From Roseateles_B sp041913905 (GTDB lineage Bacteria > Pseudomonadota > Gammaproteobacteria > Burkholderiales > Burkholderiaceae_C): a stretch of 64,000 bases of DNA. Numbering within the stretch: position 1 is the first letter of the stretch; every line of letters starts with the position of its first letter. This document shows, one piece after another, positions 34,753 through 43,555 of the stretch. The stretch spans positions 1 to 64,000 of the forward strand of contig JAYSEK010000012.1 of the NCBI GenBank assembly GCA_041913905.1, in the 5' to 3' direction. The translations under genes and the position numbers were made by a program. The notes below the pieces were generated by a model. That model had not been told where the DNA came from. It was given only the letters and a program-made list of their open reading frames with translations, and did not search any database.

Positions 34753-35583
34753 TCAGCTGGGCGTCACATTGCGCTGGGTGGCATCGCACTCCAGCTGGGG
34801 TACCTGGCTGTAGTGGTTGGCCTGCAGATCGGCACGGACGCGCGCCAGCAGCTCCTTGCGTGCCAGCGCCTGGCCACCTGCATTCATCTGCTTGCAGAGG
34901 TAATACGTGAACGCGCCATGCCATCCGCCGGCGATATGGGCGTCGGCGCTGGTCTGGTCTGAACGGCAGGCGGCCCAGAGGATGTTGTGCGAGCCGAGCT
35001 TGGTCTCCATGGCATGGCGCAAGCCGCGGGAGCGCCGGCCGTCCAGGGCGAGGAAGGCGTCCAGGCTGGGCGGTGGCAGGTAGCGCGGCTTGCGATCCGG
35101 CGCCAGGTCCAGGGCCTTGAGGCCCGTGCCGCTGTGGCAGGTGTCCAGGTAGACCTCCAACAGCACCGTCTTGGGCAGTTGGGCAAAGAGGTCGTGGAGC
35201 TCGTCGTCGGTGATGATGTGGTCGGGATGCCACTGCCCCAGGGCCGCCGCCAGATCGTGCGGGCAGAAAACTTCGTCGGCGCGGTCGGGCTCGTCACCGC
35301 TGAGATCCGGCACCTGCGAACCATGGCTGGAGAGGCTGAACACCAGGTAGTTCAGCTTGCCGGCCTTGGCGTCCTGCACCATTTGCTTGAGCTGGCTCAT
35401 GATGGCCTGCTTGGTGGCCTGGGCGTCGGCGAGCACCGTGATGTCCGTTGCAGCAAAGCCCAGCTTGGCGCACAACATGGCGCGCATGTCATGGGCGTCA
35501 TTGACGCAGCCCTGCAGGGTCGCGCCGGGGTAGTTCTTGAAGTGGTTGATGCCCACGCAAAGGGCACGACGGGTCGAGGCCAT
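34753..35583 (-). CDS. Caspase-family (metacaspase-like) protein
   Basis: A 276-residue stand-alone peptidase C14-type protein. The catalytic dyad is readable as His87 in SLSSHGSQVPD and Cys149 in YLDTCHSGTG, with the preceding acidic GDEPDRADEVFCPHD loop typical of type I metacaspases. It starts RRALCVGINHFKNYPGATLQGCVNDAHDM, the usual first strand and helix. There is no prodomain, signal peptide or repeat domain. GGGAGG lies six bases before the ATG. The cleavage partner is unknown and no obvious effector or sensor gene adjoins it. A role in stress or cell-death signalling would be inference. Confidence 0.88.
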   Translation of the reverse strand: MASTRRALCVGINHFKNYPGATLQGCVNDAHDMRAMLCAKLGFAATDITVLADAQATKQAIMSQLKQMVQDAKAGKLNYLVFSLSSHGSQVPDLSGDEPDRADEVFCPHDLAAALGQWHPDHIITDDELHDLFAQLPKTVLLEVYLDTCHSGTGLKALDLAPDRKPRYLPPPSLDAFLALDGRRSRGLRHAMETKLGSHNILWAACRSDQTSADAHIAGGWHGAFTYYLCKQMNAGGQALARKELLARVRADLQANHYSQVPQLECDATQRNVTPS

Positions 35584-35848
35584 GGAATCCTCCCGGGTGG
35601 TGGAGCGGCACGCAAAGGTCTTTGTCGATGCGCCTTGCCATGCCGCGGCAGCGAAAGCGCGAGACCCGGGCGGATCGTCCGCCTGGCCCGGTCGGGGGCC
35701 GATCCCTTGGCCTAGGGGTGAGCGCCACGCCTTTCCGTCCGCTTGATGACGGAGGCGGTGGATCACTACGCAGCAGGCTTGACAGGCGCCTGGTTGCAGG
35801 CCCTGTGACTTGTCGTGAATGCGTCGTGGCGCTCCTGCCGCCGCCATG
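35584..35848. other. Intergenic region upstream of the caspase-like gene
   Basis: With the terminator to its right, about 314 bases separate the caspase-like gene from icmF on the same strand. Nothing coding was supported. No clear sigma70 elements were identified beyond the ribosome-binding site at the caspase start. Confidence 0.45.
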
Positions 35849-35873
35849 AAAAAGGGCCTCCACGCGGGAGGCC
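35849..35873 (-). terminator. Rho-independent terminator after icmF
   Basis: On the minus strand GGGCCTCC-CGCG-TGGAGGCCC forms a strong hairpin followed by TTTTT. It lies 25 bases beyond the icmF stop. Confidence 0.9.
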
Positions 35874-35897
35874 CAGTCGTACGGCGAAGACGCCCGT

Positions 35898-38800
35898 TCA
35901 CATGCTGCGCCGGTACTGCCCGCCCACCTCGAACAGGGCCGAGGTGATCTGGCCGAGCGAGCAGACGCGCACGGCGTCCATCAGCACCTCGAAGACGTTT
36001 TTGTTGTCGATGACGGCCTGCTGCAGGCGCTGCAGCATCGCGGGGGCCTGGGCGGCATTGCGCTCGTGGAAGGCGGCCAGGCGCGAGAGCTGGCTCTGCT
36101 TTTCCTCTTCGGTCGAGCGGGCCAGTTCGATGTGCTCGGGCACCGGATCGCCATGCGGGTTGCGGAAGGTGTTGACGCCGATGATGGGGTACTCGCCGGT
36201 GTGCTTGAGCATCTCGTAGTGCAGCGATTCCTCCTGGATCTTGCTGCGCTGGTAGCCCGTTTCCATCGCGCCCAGCACGCCGCCGCGCTCGGCGATCTTC
36301 TCGAACTCGGCCAGCACGGCTTCCTCGACCAGCTCGGTCAGCTCCTCGATGATGAAGGCGCCTTGCGAGGGGTTCTCGTTCTTGGCCAGGCCCCACTCGC
36401 GGTTGATGATCAGCTGGATCGCCATGGCGCGGCGCACCGATTCCTCGGTAGGCGTGGTGATGGCTTCGTCGTAGGCGTTGGTATGCAGCGAGTTGCAGTT
36501 GTCGTAGATCGCGATCAGCGCCTGCAGCGTGGTGCGGATGTCGTTGAAGGCAATCTCCTGCGCATGCAGCGAGCGGCCGGACGTCTGGATGTGGTACTTC
36601 AGCTTCTGGCTGCGCTCGTTGGCACCGTACTTGTCACGCATGGCCACGGCCCAGATGCGGCGTGCCACGCGGCCCAGCACGGTGTACTCGGGGTCCATGC
36701 CGTTGCTGAAGAAGAAGCTCAGGTTGGGCGCGAAGTCGTCGATGTGCATGCCGCGCGCCAGGTAGGCTTCGACGAAGGTGAAGCCGTTGGACAGCGTCAG
36801 CGCCAGCTGCGAAATGGGGTTCGCGCCGGCCTCGGCGATGTGATAGCCCGAGATCGACACCGAGTAGAAATTGCGCACGTTGTGATGCACGAAGTACTCG
36901 GCAATGTCGCCCATCACCTTCAGCGAGAACTCGGTCGAGAAGATGCAGGTGTTCTGGCCCTGGTCTTCCTTCAGGATGTCGGCCTGCACGGTGCCGCGCA
37001 CGTTGGCCAGCACCCAGGCCTTGATCTTGGCGGTTTCGTCGGCCGTGGGGTCGCGGCCGTTGTCGGCCTTGAATTTCGCGATCTGCTGGTCCACGGCCGT
37101 GTTCATGAACATGGCCAGGATGGTCGGCGCCGGACCGTTGATGGTCATCGAGACGCTGGTGGTGGGGCTGCAGAGGTCGAAACCGTCGTACAGCACCTTC
37201 ATGTCGTCCAGTGTGGCGATGCTAACGCCGGAGTTGCCTACCTTGCCGTAGATGTCTGGCCGCGGGGCCGGGTCGGCGCCGTAGAGCGTGACCGAGTCGA
37301 AGGCGGTGGACAGGCGCTTGGCGGGCATGCCTTCGGAGACCAGCTTGAAGCGGCGGTTGGTGCGGAAGGCGTCGCCCTCACCGGCGAACATGCGGGTGGG
37401 ATCCTCGCCCTCGCGCTTGAAGGCGAAGACGCCGGCGGTGTAGGGGAAGGAGCCGGGCACGTTCTCCAGCATCAGCCACTTCAGCAGCTCGCCGTGGTCC
37501 TCGTAGTGCGGCAGCACGACCTTCTTGATCTTGGTGCCAGAGAGGCTGGTCGATACGAGGCTGGTGCGGATTTCCTTGTCGCGGATCTTCACCACGTACT
37601 CGTCGCCGGCATAGGCCTTCTGCATGTCGGGCCACTGGGCCAGCAGCTGGCGGGCATCGGCGTCCTGCCGCGCTTCACGGGCGGTGGCCAGCTCGGTCAG
37701 CGCGCCGCGGGCGTTCTGCTTCTCCGGATTGGCCTCCAGCAGCATGCGGCTGGCGCCGTGCAGTTGCTGGATCTCGCGGGCCAGGACGGCCTGCTGGCGC
37801 ACGCGCCTCTTGTAGCCGCGCACGGTGTCGCTGATCTCGGCCAGATAGCGCACGCGGGCCGGCGGCACGATGGGCGTCTGGTGCGTGCTGTAGCGCGTGC
37901 TGACCAGCGGCAGGCGGCCGTCGGCCAGCTGCAGGCCCAGCGCGGCCAGGCGCGGCTTCAGCGCCTGGTAGAGCGCGGTCACGCCGTCGTCATTGAAGCG
38001 GCTGGCCATGGTGCCGAAGACGGGCATGTCCTCGGCCTTCTTGCCCCAGGCCTCCTTGTTGCGCTGCACCTGCTTGGCGACATCGCGCCAGGCGTCGGCC
38101 GCGCCCTTGCGGTCGAACTTGTTGATGGCGACGAACTCGGCGAAGTCCAGCATGTCGATCTTCTCGAGCTGGCTGGCGGCGCCGAACTCGGGCGTCATCA
38201 CGTACATGGGGACGTCCACGTGCGGGACGATGGCGGCGTCCCCCTGGCCGATGCCGGAGGTCTCGACGATGACCAGGTCGAAGCCGGCCACCTTGGCCGC
38301 GGCGATCACGTCGGGCAGGGCCTTGCTGATCTCGCTGCCGAAGTCACGCGTGGCCAGGCTGCGCATGAACACGCGCGAGCCCGAGTCGCCGCTGGGCCGC
38401 CCCGAGGCGACTCGCGCCCCCTCGGGGGGCAGCTCCTGCGAAGCAGGCGGCGTGGGGGCAGGCATTTGCCAGGGGCTGATGGCGTTCATGCGGATGCGGT
38501 CGCCCAGCAGCGCGCCACCGCTCTTGCGGCGGGACGGGTCGATGGAGATGACGGCGATGCGCAGGCGGTCTTCCTGGTCCAGGCGCAGGCGGCGGATGAG
38601 TTCGTCGGTGAGGCTGGACTTGCCGGCGCCGCCGGTGCCGGTGATGCCCAGCACGGGCGTCTTGATCGAGGCGGCGCGCTCGCGCAGGGCCTGGACCAGG
38701 CCGGCGTCCGCCTTCTCGTTCTCCAGGGCCGTCATCAGCTGGGCCAGGGCGCGCCAGGCGCCTTCGGTCTGGCCCTGGATGGCGTCGATGCTCCTGGGGG

Positions 38801-39269
38801 CGTAGGCGCTGATGTCCTTGTCGCAGCGCATCACCATCTCGCCGATCATGCCCTGCAGACCCATGCGCTGGCCGTCCTCAGGGCTGAAGATGCGCACGCC
38901 ATGCTCGGCCAGGTCGCGGATCTCGGCCGGCACGATCACGCCGCCGCCGCCGCCATAGACCTGGATGTGCTCGCCGCCGCGCTCCTTGAGCAGCTGCACC
39001 ATGTACTTGAAGTACTCGACGTGCCCGCCCTGGTAGGAGGAGATGGCAATGCCCTGGGCGTCTTCCTGCAGCGCGGCGGTGACGACCTCGTCCACCGAGC
39101 GGTTGTGCCCCAGGTGGATCACCTCGGCGCCCATGCTTTGCAGGATGCGGCGCATGATGTTGATCGCGGCATCGTGGCCATCGAAGAGGCTGGCGGCCGT
39201 CACGAAACGCACCTTGTGGGTGGGGCGGTAGTCGGCCAAAGCTTTGAACTCTGCGGACAAATCGGTCAT
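35898..39269 (-). CDS. icmF: Fused isobutyryl-CoA mutase (IcmF) with inserted segment
   Basis: A 1123-residue adenosylcobalamin mutase that interconverts isobutyryl-CoA and butyryl-CoA. Its layout is B12-binding domain (residues 18-150, LFDGHDAAINI at about 29-37), MeaB-type GTPase chaperone (Walker A GTGGAGKSS at 211-219, NKFD at 383-386), linker and large-subunit substrate domain. About 27 residues (roughly 269-298, Pro/Gly/Ser-rich) interrupt the GTPase between ISPW and RVFMRSLATRD; the DNA for this is a GC-rich repeat also found in glyQ. The reading frame is kept. The ATG at 39269 follows GGAG. A LiuR-like operator lies 80 bases upstream. Confidence 0.94.
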   Translation of the reverse strand: MTDLSAEFKALADYRPTHKVRFVTAASLFDGHDAAINIMRRILQSMGAEVIHLGHNRSVDEVVTAALQEDAQGIAISSYQGGHVEYFKYMVQLLKERGGEHIQVYGGGGGVIVPAEIRDLAEHGVRIFSPEDGQRMGLQGMIGEMVMRCDKDISAYAPRSIDAIQGQTEGAWRALAQLMTALENEKADAGLVQALRERAASIKTPVLGITGTGGAGKSSLTDELIRRLRLDQEDRLRIAVISIDPSRRKSGGALLGDRIRMNAISPWQMPAPTPPASQELPPEGARVASGRPSGDSGSRVFMRSLATRDFGSEISKALPDVIAAAKVAGFDLVIVETSGIGQGDAAIVPHVDVPMYVMTPEFGAASQLEKIDMLDFAEFVAINKFDRKGAADAWRDVAKQVQRNKEAWGKKAEDMPVFGTMASRFNDDGVTALYQALKPRLAALGLQLADGRLPLVSTRYSTHQTPIVPPARVRYLAEISDTVRGYKRRVRQQAVLAREIQQLHGASRMLLEANPEKQNARGALTELATAREARQDADARQLLAQWPDMQKAYAGDEYVVKIRDKEIRTSLVSTSLSGTKIKKVVLPHYEDHGELLKWLMLENVPGSFPYTAGVFAFKREGEDPTRMFAGEGDAFRTNRRFKLVSEGMPAKRLSTAFDSVTLYGADPAPRPDIYGKVGNSGVSIATLDDMKVLYDGFDLCSPTTSVSMTINGPAPTILAMFMNTAVDQQIAKFKADNGRDPTADETAKIKAWVLANVRGTVQADILKEDQGQNTCIFSTEFSLKVMGDIAEYFVHHNVRNFYSVSISGYHIAEAGANPISQLALTLSNGFTFVEAYLARGMHIDDFAPNLSFFFSNGMDPEYTVLGRVARRIWAVAMRDKYGANERSQKLKYHIQTSGRSLHAQEIAFNDIRTTLQALIAIYDNCNSLHTNAYDEAITTPTEESVRRAMAIQLIINREWGLAKNENPSQGAFIIEELTELVEEAVLAEFEKIAERGGVLGAMETGYQRSKIQEESLHYEMLKHTGEYPIIGVNTFRNPHGDPVPEHIELARSTEEEKQSQLSRLAAFHERNAAQAPAMLQRLQQAVIDNKNVFEVLMDAVRVCSLGQITSALFEVGGQYRRSM
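38386..38463 (+). repeat. GC-rich palindromic repeat inserted within icmF
   Basis: A roughly 78-bp element with core GGGCCGCCCC, CGCCCCCTCGGGGGGCAG and GCGTGGGGGC. Its plus-strand order of motifs matches the copy in glyQ at 54913-54990. It lies antisense to icmF and adds about 27 in-frame residues. Exact ends are not certain because the flanks are also GC-rich. Confidence 0.75.
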
Positions 39270-39336
39270 CGCGGGTCTCCTGCGGGGCCGGCCGGGGTAA
39301 CGGCATGGGCCCGGTTCTATCAGCAACAAGGGTCCG

Positions 39337-39372
39337 ATTCTAGGTGTTGCTTGACGTTTACGTAAACGTCAA
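39337..39372 (-). promoter_or_regulatory. Palindromic operator and promoter of icmF
   Basis: TGACGTTTACGTAAACGTCA at 39352-39371 is a perfect palindrome, extended by one T/A pair on each side (39351-39372). A TTTACG inside it is 18 bases from TAGAAT (39342-39337) on the minus strand, so the operator would cover the -35 and spacer, as in MerR-type control. A near copy sits in front of the MerR gene at 61458. The LiuR family is known to bind TTTACGTTAACGTAAA-like sites. Confidence 0.7.
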
Positions 39373-39442
39373 TCCTTCGCGTTCCGGCGAGTCTGAGGCG
39401 GCGCGGCCTGCAAGTCGGGCGGAGACCGGTGATGCGGCACGG

Positions 39443-40906
39443 TCAAAGCCCCGGCAGCGAGGCCGGCGCGGTCTGCATGAAGCGGCGCTGGCCGGGCTCG
39501 CGCTGCTGCCATTTCTCGGCCAGGGCCACGAAGCGCGGGGCCGAGACCGGCCGCGAGAACCAGTGACCCTGGTAGCCCGTGCAGCCCATCTCGCGCAGGC
39601 AGTCCAGCTGGCGCACGTTCTCCACGCCTTCGGCCACCACTTCCAGGCCCATGTCCAGCCCCAGGTGCACGATGGTGACGGCAATGCGGCAGGCGTCGGC
39701 GTCGTCCGGCAGGTCATGCACGAAGGACTGGTCCAGCTTCAGCTGGTCCAGCGGCAGGTCGCGCAGCCGACTCAGGGAAGAGAAGCCAGTGCCGAAGTCG
39801 TCCAGGGCGAGGCGGATGCCATGGGCCCGCATGCGCAGCATGCGCTTCTGGAGCTGCTCGAAGTTGTTCGAGTAGGCCGATTCCGTCAGCTCGAATTTCA
39901 CGAGCCCCGCACCGGCGAGCGCCGCCGGCACCGTGGCGATGAGCTTCTCGGTGGCGCTTTCCGACTGCAGCTGGAAGGAGCTGACATTGATCGAGATGGG
40001 AATGCCTTGCAGCGGCCCGCCGTCCTGCCAGGCGGCCAGCAGGCTGCAGACCTGCTCCAGCAGCCGTTGCCCGGCGGGCTCGATCAAGCCCGTGGCCTCC
40101 GCGATGGGCACGAATTCGGCCGGCGACACCAGTCCGCGCCTGGGGTGGCGCCAGCGCATCAGCACCTCGGCGCCGATCAGCTCGCCCTGGGCATTGCACT
40201 GCGCCTGGAAGAAGGGCTCGATCTCGCCAGCGGCGATGCCGCGTGCGAAGTCCAGTTCCAGGGCCGAAGCCTGGCGGGCGTCTCGCAGCATGGTGACGAC
40301 GCAGGCGTAGATCAACAGGGCCGTCAGTGCCGCGACCAGGCCCACGGCGACGCGGCGGGTTTCCAGCGGAACCTCGGGCATCTCGACGAAATGCAGCTCG
40401 AAGGTCTGCAGCGCCACGAAGGCCCCCAGGATCAGCACGGACATCAGGCTCAGCAGCCAGCCCGGCCGGTACTGCAGCAGGAAGTAGCTGCAGACGAACA
40501 GCGGGATCAGGTAGAGCTGCGTGCTGCGCGGGATGCTGCCGCGCGGCAGGTCCACCAGCAGGCCGAGGGCGAGCACCACCAGCCAGGCGCTGAAGCAGTA
40601 AAACACCGAGGCCGCACGCGGCAGCTTGAACTTCAGCAGCAGCAGCGTGAAGGCCGAGCCGGCGACGCCCAGGCCGGGCATGCAGGCGACCCAGGCGCGG
40701 CCGATGTAGAGGAAGTGCGCCATCCAGGGCAGCGATCCCAGGATGGTCAACCAGGCCATCACCCGCAGCACGTGCTCGCGCCGCCGCGCGAAGGCCTGCG
40801 GGACCAATCCCTCGCTGGCATCCAGCCGAGCCAGCCACTGCAGAACGCCGGGCCGGCGAACGGGTGCCTGAGTCGATGCCCTCACCGGGCCCTGAGGGCT
40901 TCTCAT
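39443..40906 (-). CDS. Membrane c-di-GMP phosphodiesterase (EAL)
   Basis: A 487-residue protein with six or seven N-terminal membrane helices (residues about 45-215) followed by an EAL domain (225-475). Substrate and metal residues are conserved: AEVLMRW, INVSSFQLQ, ELTESAYS, DDFGTGFSSLS, LKLDQSFV and AEGVENVRQ. No GGDEF domain is present. It is predicted to degrade c-di-GMP in response to a membrane-borne signal. GGGAG precedes the ATG at 40906. It is divergent from coaX and does not appear to be operonic. Confidence 0.9.
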   Translation of the reverse strand: MRSPQGPVRASTQAPVRRPGVLQWLARLDASEGLVPQAFARRREHVLRVMAWLTILGSLPWMAHFLYIGRAWVACMPGLGVAGSAFTLLLLKFKLPRAASVFYCFSAWLVVLALGLLVDLPRGSIPRSTQLYLIPLFVCSYFLLQYRPGWLLSLMSVLILGAFVALQTFELHFVEMPEVPLETRRVAVGLVAALTALLIYACVVTMLRDARQASALELDFARGIAAGEIEPFFQAQCNAQGELIGAEVLMRWRHPRRGLVSPAEFVPIAEATGLIEPAGQRLLEQVCSLLAAWQDGGPLQGIPISINVSSFQLQSESATEKLIATVPAALAGAGLVKFELTESAYSNNFEQLQKRMLRMRAHGIRLALDDFGTGFSSLSRLRDLPLDQLKLDQSFVHDLPDDADACRIAVTIVHLGLDMGLEVVAEGVENVRQLDCLREMGCTGYQGHWFSRPVSAPRFVALAEKWQQREPGQRRFMQTAPASLPGL

Positions 40907-41180
40907 CGCCGCTCCCTGCTGCGAAGGTGGTCCGGGGGCTCACGGGCTCCCTGGGGCCCATTGTGCATGGCCACCGGCAACTTGGGTGGGGTTGGCGCCG
41001 CCCATGCGGGACGCGGCAGGCCGGGTGCGAAATCCGCCACAGGACGCGCCTGCCGCGCTCAGGTCGTGTGCCCTTGCGTTGCCTTGTTCGCGGGCCGCCG
41101 CCGCATCTGCGGCATTCCCGCAACGACAACCGGCGGACTGCTGGTAGGCTCGCGCCTGTTTCCAGCACTGCCTCCCTTTC

Positions 41181-41957
41181 ATGAGCTTTCTGGCCATTGA
41201 CATCGGCAACACCCGCCTCAAGTGGGCGCTCTACGCATCGCCCCAGCCGGGCGCGGTGGTGCTGGCCCATGGCGCAGTGTTCCTGGAGAACATCGAGCGG
41301 CTGGCCGAAGATGAATGGCGCCGGCTGCCCGTGCCGCACAGCATGCTGGGCTGCAATGTCGCAGGCGATGCGGTGCGGCATCGCGTGGAAGAGCAGATCG
41401 AGCACCTGGAGCCCTGGAGCCTGGAGCCGCGCTGGGTCCATTCCACGCACCAGGCCGGTGGGGTCATCAATGGCTACGACCATCCGGGACGCCTCGGCGC
41501 GGACCGCTTCGTGGCGCTGGTCGGCGCGCGTTCGCACGTGCTGCAGCGAGGCGAGCCACGCGCGGCGCTGGTGGTGATGGTCGGCACGGCCGTCACGGTG
41601 GATGCGCTTGACGCCGAGGGTCATTTCCTCGGCGGTTTGATCCTGCCGGGGCACGGCATCATGCTGCGCGCCTTGGAGAGCGGCACGGCCGGACTGCATG
41701 TGCCCACCGGCGAAGTCCGGCTGTTCCCGACCAACACGTCAGATGCGCTGACCAGCGGCGGCACCTATGCCATCACCGGTGCCATCGAGCGCATGCACCG
41801 GCACCTGATGCAGCGGGCCGGTCATGAGCCCCTGACCTTGATGACGGGGGGCGCCGGCTGGAAAGTGGCGCCTGCGCTGGAGATCCGCCACGAGCTGGTC
41901 GAGAGCCTGCTCTTCGACGGCATCCTGGCTTTGCAGGCGCACCGGCTGGCGCTCTGA
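41181..41957 (+). CDS. coaX: Type III pantothenate kinase
   Basis: A 258-residue ASKHA-fold kinase for the first step of coenzyme A synthesis. It shows DIGNTRLKW at residues 6-14 (phosphate loop), GADRFVALVGAR, VVMVGTAVTVDAL, GLILPGHGIMLRAL and the terminal TGGAGW segment. Length matches CoaX of Burkholderiales. In many relatives birA precedes coaX; here the upstream neighbour is a divergent EAL gene, so the pair is not present. The following ABC genes converge on it. Confidence 0.93.
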   Translation: MSFLAIDIGNTRLKWALYASPQPGAVVLAHGAVFLENIERLAEDEWRRLPVPHSMLGCNVAGDAVRHRVEEQIEHLEPWSLEPRWVHSTHQAGGVINGYDHPGRLGADRFVALVGARSHVLQRGEPRAALVVMVGTAVTVDALDAEGHFLGGLILPGHGIMLRALESGTAGLHVPTGEVRLFPTNTSDALTSGGTYAITGAIERMHRHLMQRAGHEPLTLMTGGAGWKVAPALEIRHELVESLLFDGILALQAHRLAL

Positions 41958-41998
41958 CCTGTTCGCCGGCAGCGCCCTGGCCGCCCTCGGACGACGAC

Positions 41999-43555
41999 TC
42001 AGCCCCGGCCGCGCAACGCCGCCAGCATGCCCAGGCCCGCCATGGCATAGACCCCGACCGTCAGCAGCTGCGCGCTGCCGTTGAAGCCCATCAGATCCAG
42101 CCAGGGGAAGATGCGGGCCTGCGTGGCGACGTAAAACCAGAACAGAAAGAGGGCCAGGAAGGTGCGTGAGCCGCGCGTCCAGTGCCCCAGCACCGCACCG
42201 AGGCTGCTCAGCAGCAGCAGGCCGCTGAGCAGGGCCAGTGCCTGCACGGGGGCCTGGACGCTCCAGCGCAGCAGGATGGGCGCGCTGAAGAGCAGGCCCA
42301 GCAGCATCGCGCTGGCGAAGGGGCGCAGGCGCCGGCGCTCCGGCCCGCCAGGCACGACGGCGTTCAGCGCCAGCGTACCGGCCTGGTGGTCCTGGGCGCC
42401 CAGCCCGCAGATCATCAGCCCCCAGGTCGCCGTGGCGGCGATCATCACCGCGCCGAGATCGGCCAGCGGCAGAGTGGCCCCCAGGATCAGCAGCACGGGC
42501 AGCGCCAGCAGGGCCCAGGACTGTCCCATCAGGGCCAGGCAGCTGTCGGCCAGGATCTGCCCCGGCCAGCCCGGCACGCGGGCGCACAAGGGCAGCAGCC
42601 GACCGGCAACTTGCGTCAGCGGACGCAGGCCGGCGGCCAGCAGCGTGCGCCAGCGCGAGCCGCCGCGCGCCGCGGCAGCCTTGACGCGATCCGGGTCGTA
42701 GCGATGGAAGAGCCAGAAGGCGGGCAGCAGGGGCAGCAGGGCCAGCAGGGCGGAGCACAGGCGCAGGGCGACGAGGGCTTCGGTCCAGACGCCGTCGGGC
42801 AGATGCCCCACGCCCAGCTGCGGATCGAAAGTTGACACGCCGATGCTCAGCTCAGAGGTGCCGACGATTTGCGCCAGTCGCATGGCGAGGACCGACATGC
42901 CGGAGACATCCAGCGCATGCAGCAGGCTCAGCGCCTGCGTGCCATTGCCAAGCGTGAAGGGCAGGGTGGCGAACTGGCCCACCCAGCAGGCGAAGAAGAG
43001 CAGGTCGCCGCGCCGTCCCATCAGAGGGCCGCAGGCATCGCACAACAGGGCCATGCTGGCGCACAGCAGCAGCGGCGGCGCCATGCCCAGCAGCCACATG
43101 GCCAGATAGGGTTGCAACTGCAGCGGGCCTTCGCCGTGCAGCAGTTGCAGCACCATCAGCGTGAGCAGGGTCAGGCCGGCCAGGCTCAGCAGGAAGGCCA
43201 GCGAGCCCAGCCAGCGGCCCAGCAGCAGCCAGCCGCCAGACAGCGGCGAGGTGGCCAGCAGGGGCGCGACGCCGCACTGCAGTTCCTGCTGGCTGCGGCC
43301 GCGCGCCAGGAAGAAGCCCAGCAGGCCGAAGAGCAGATTGGCCATCATGCCGCCGCCCACGGCCAGGGCGTTGCTGTCGTAGGCCATGCGCTGGTCCTTG
43401 ACGGCAAACAGGGTGACGTCGCCGGTGTTGTCCGGGATCATCAGCCAGGTCGCGGCGATCACGGCGCCCAGGATCACCAGGCTGGATGCGCGCCGGGCCC
43501 GCAGGCGCCATTCGTGGCGGGCCAGCGTCAACAGCAGCCGTGCGAATGTCTTCAT
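41999..43555 (-). CDS. ABC-2-type transporter permease
   Basis: A 518-residue integral membrane protein with about twelve hydrophobic segments; the N-terminus (ARLLLTLARHEWRLRARRASSLVILGAV) is typical of ABC-2 permeases with a large periplasmic loop after helix 1. Its start overlaps the ATPase stop by four bases, so the two form one exporter. The substrate is unknown. It has unusually rich Leu/Ala content and no extra domain. Confidence 0.82.
   Translation of the reverse strand: MKTFARLLLTLARHEWRLRARRASSLVILGAVIAATWLMIPDNTGDVTLFAVKDQRMAYDSNALAVGGGMMANLLFGLLGFFLARGRSQQELQCGVAPLLATSPLSGGWLLLGRWLGSLAFLLSLAGLTLLTLMVLQLLHGEGPLQLQPYLAMWLLGMAPPLLLCASMALLCDACGPLMGRRGDLLFFACWVGQFATLPFTLGNGTQALSLLHALDVSGMSVLAMRLAQIVGTSELSIGVSTFDPQLGVGHLPDGVWTEALVALRLCSALLALLPLLPAFWLFHRYDPDRVKAAAARGGSRWRTLLAAGLRPLTQVAGRLLPLCARVPGWPGQILADSCLALMGQSWALLALPVLLILGATLPLADLGAVMIAATATWGLMICGLGAQDHQAGTLALNAVVPGGPERRRLRPFASAMLLGLLFSAPILLRWSVQAPVQALALLSGLLLLSSLGAVLGHWTRGSRTFLALFLFWFYVATQARIFPWLDLMGFNGSAQLLTVGVYAMAGLGMLAALRGRG

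Noticed and set aside
34753..36396. Open frame extending the caspase-like protein into icmF
   Set aside because: It crosses the icmF terminator and the icmF 3' end in another frame. The ATG at 35583 has a strong ribosome-binding site.
36066..39365. 1099-residue open frame opposite icmF
   Set aside because: It is the reverse frame of a GC-rich gene with periodic GC3, has His/Gly/Val-rich low-complexity composition and no domain. IcmF is unambiguous.
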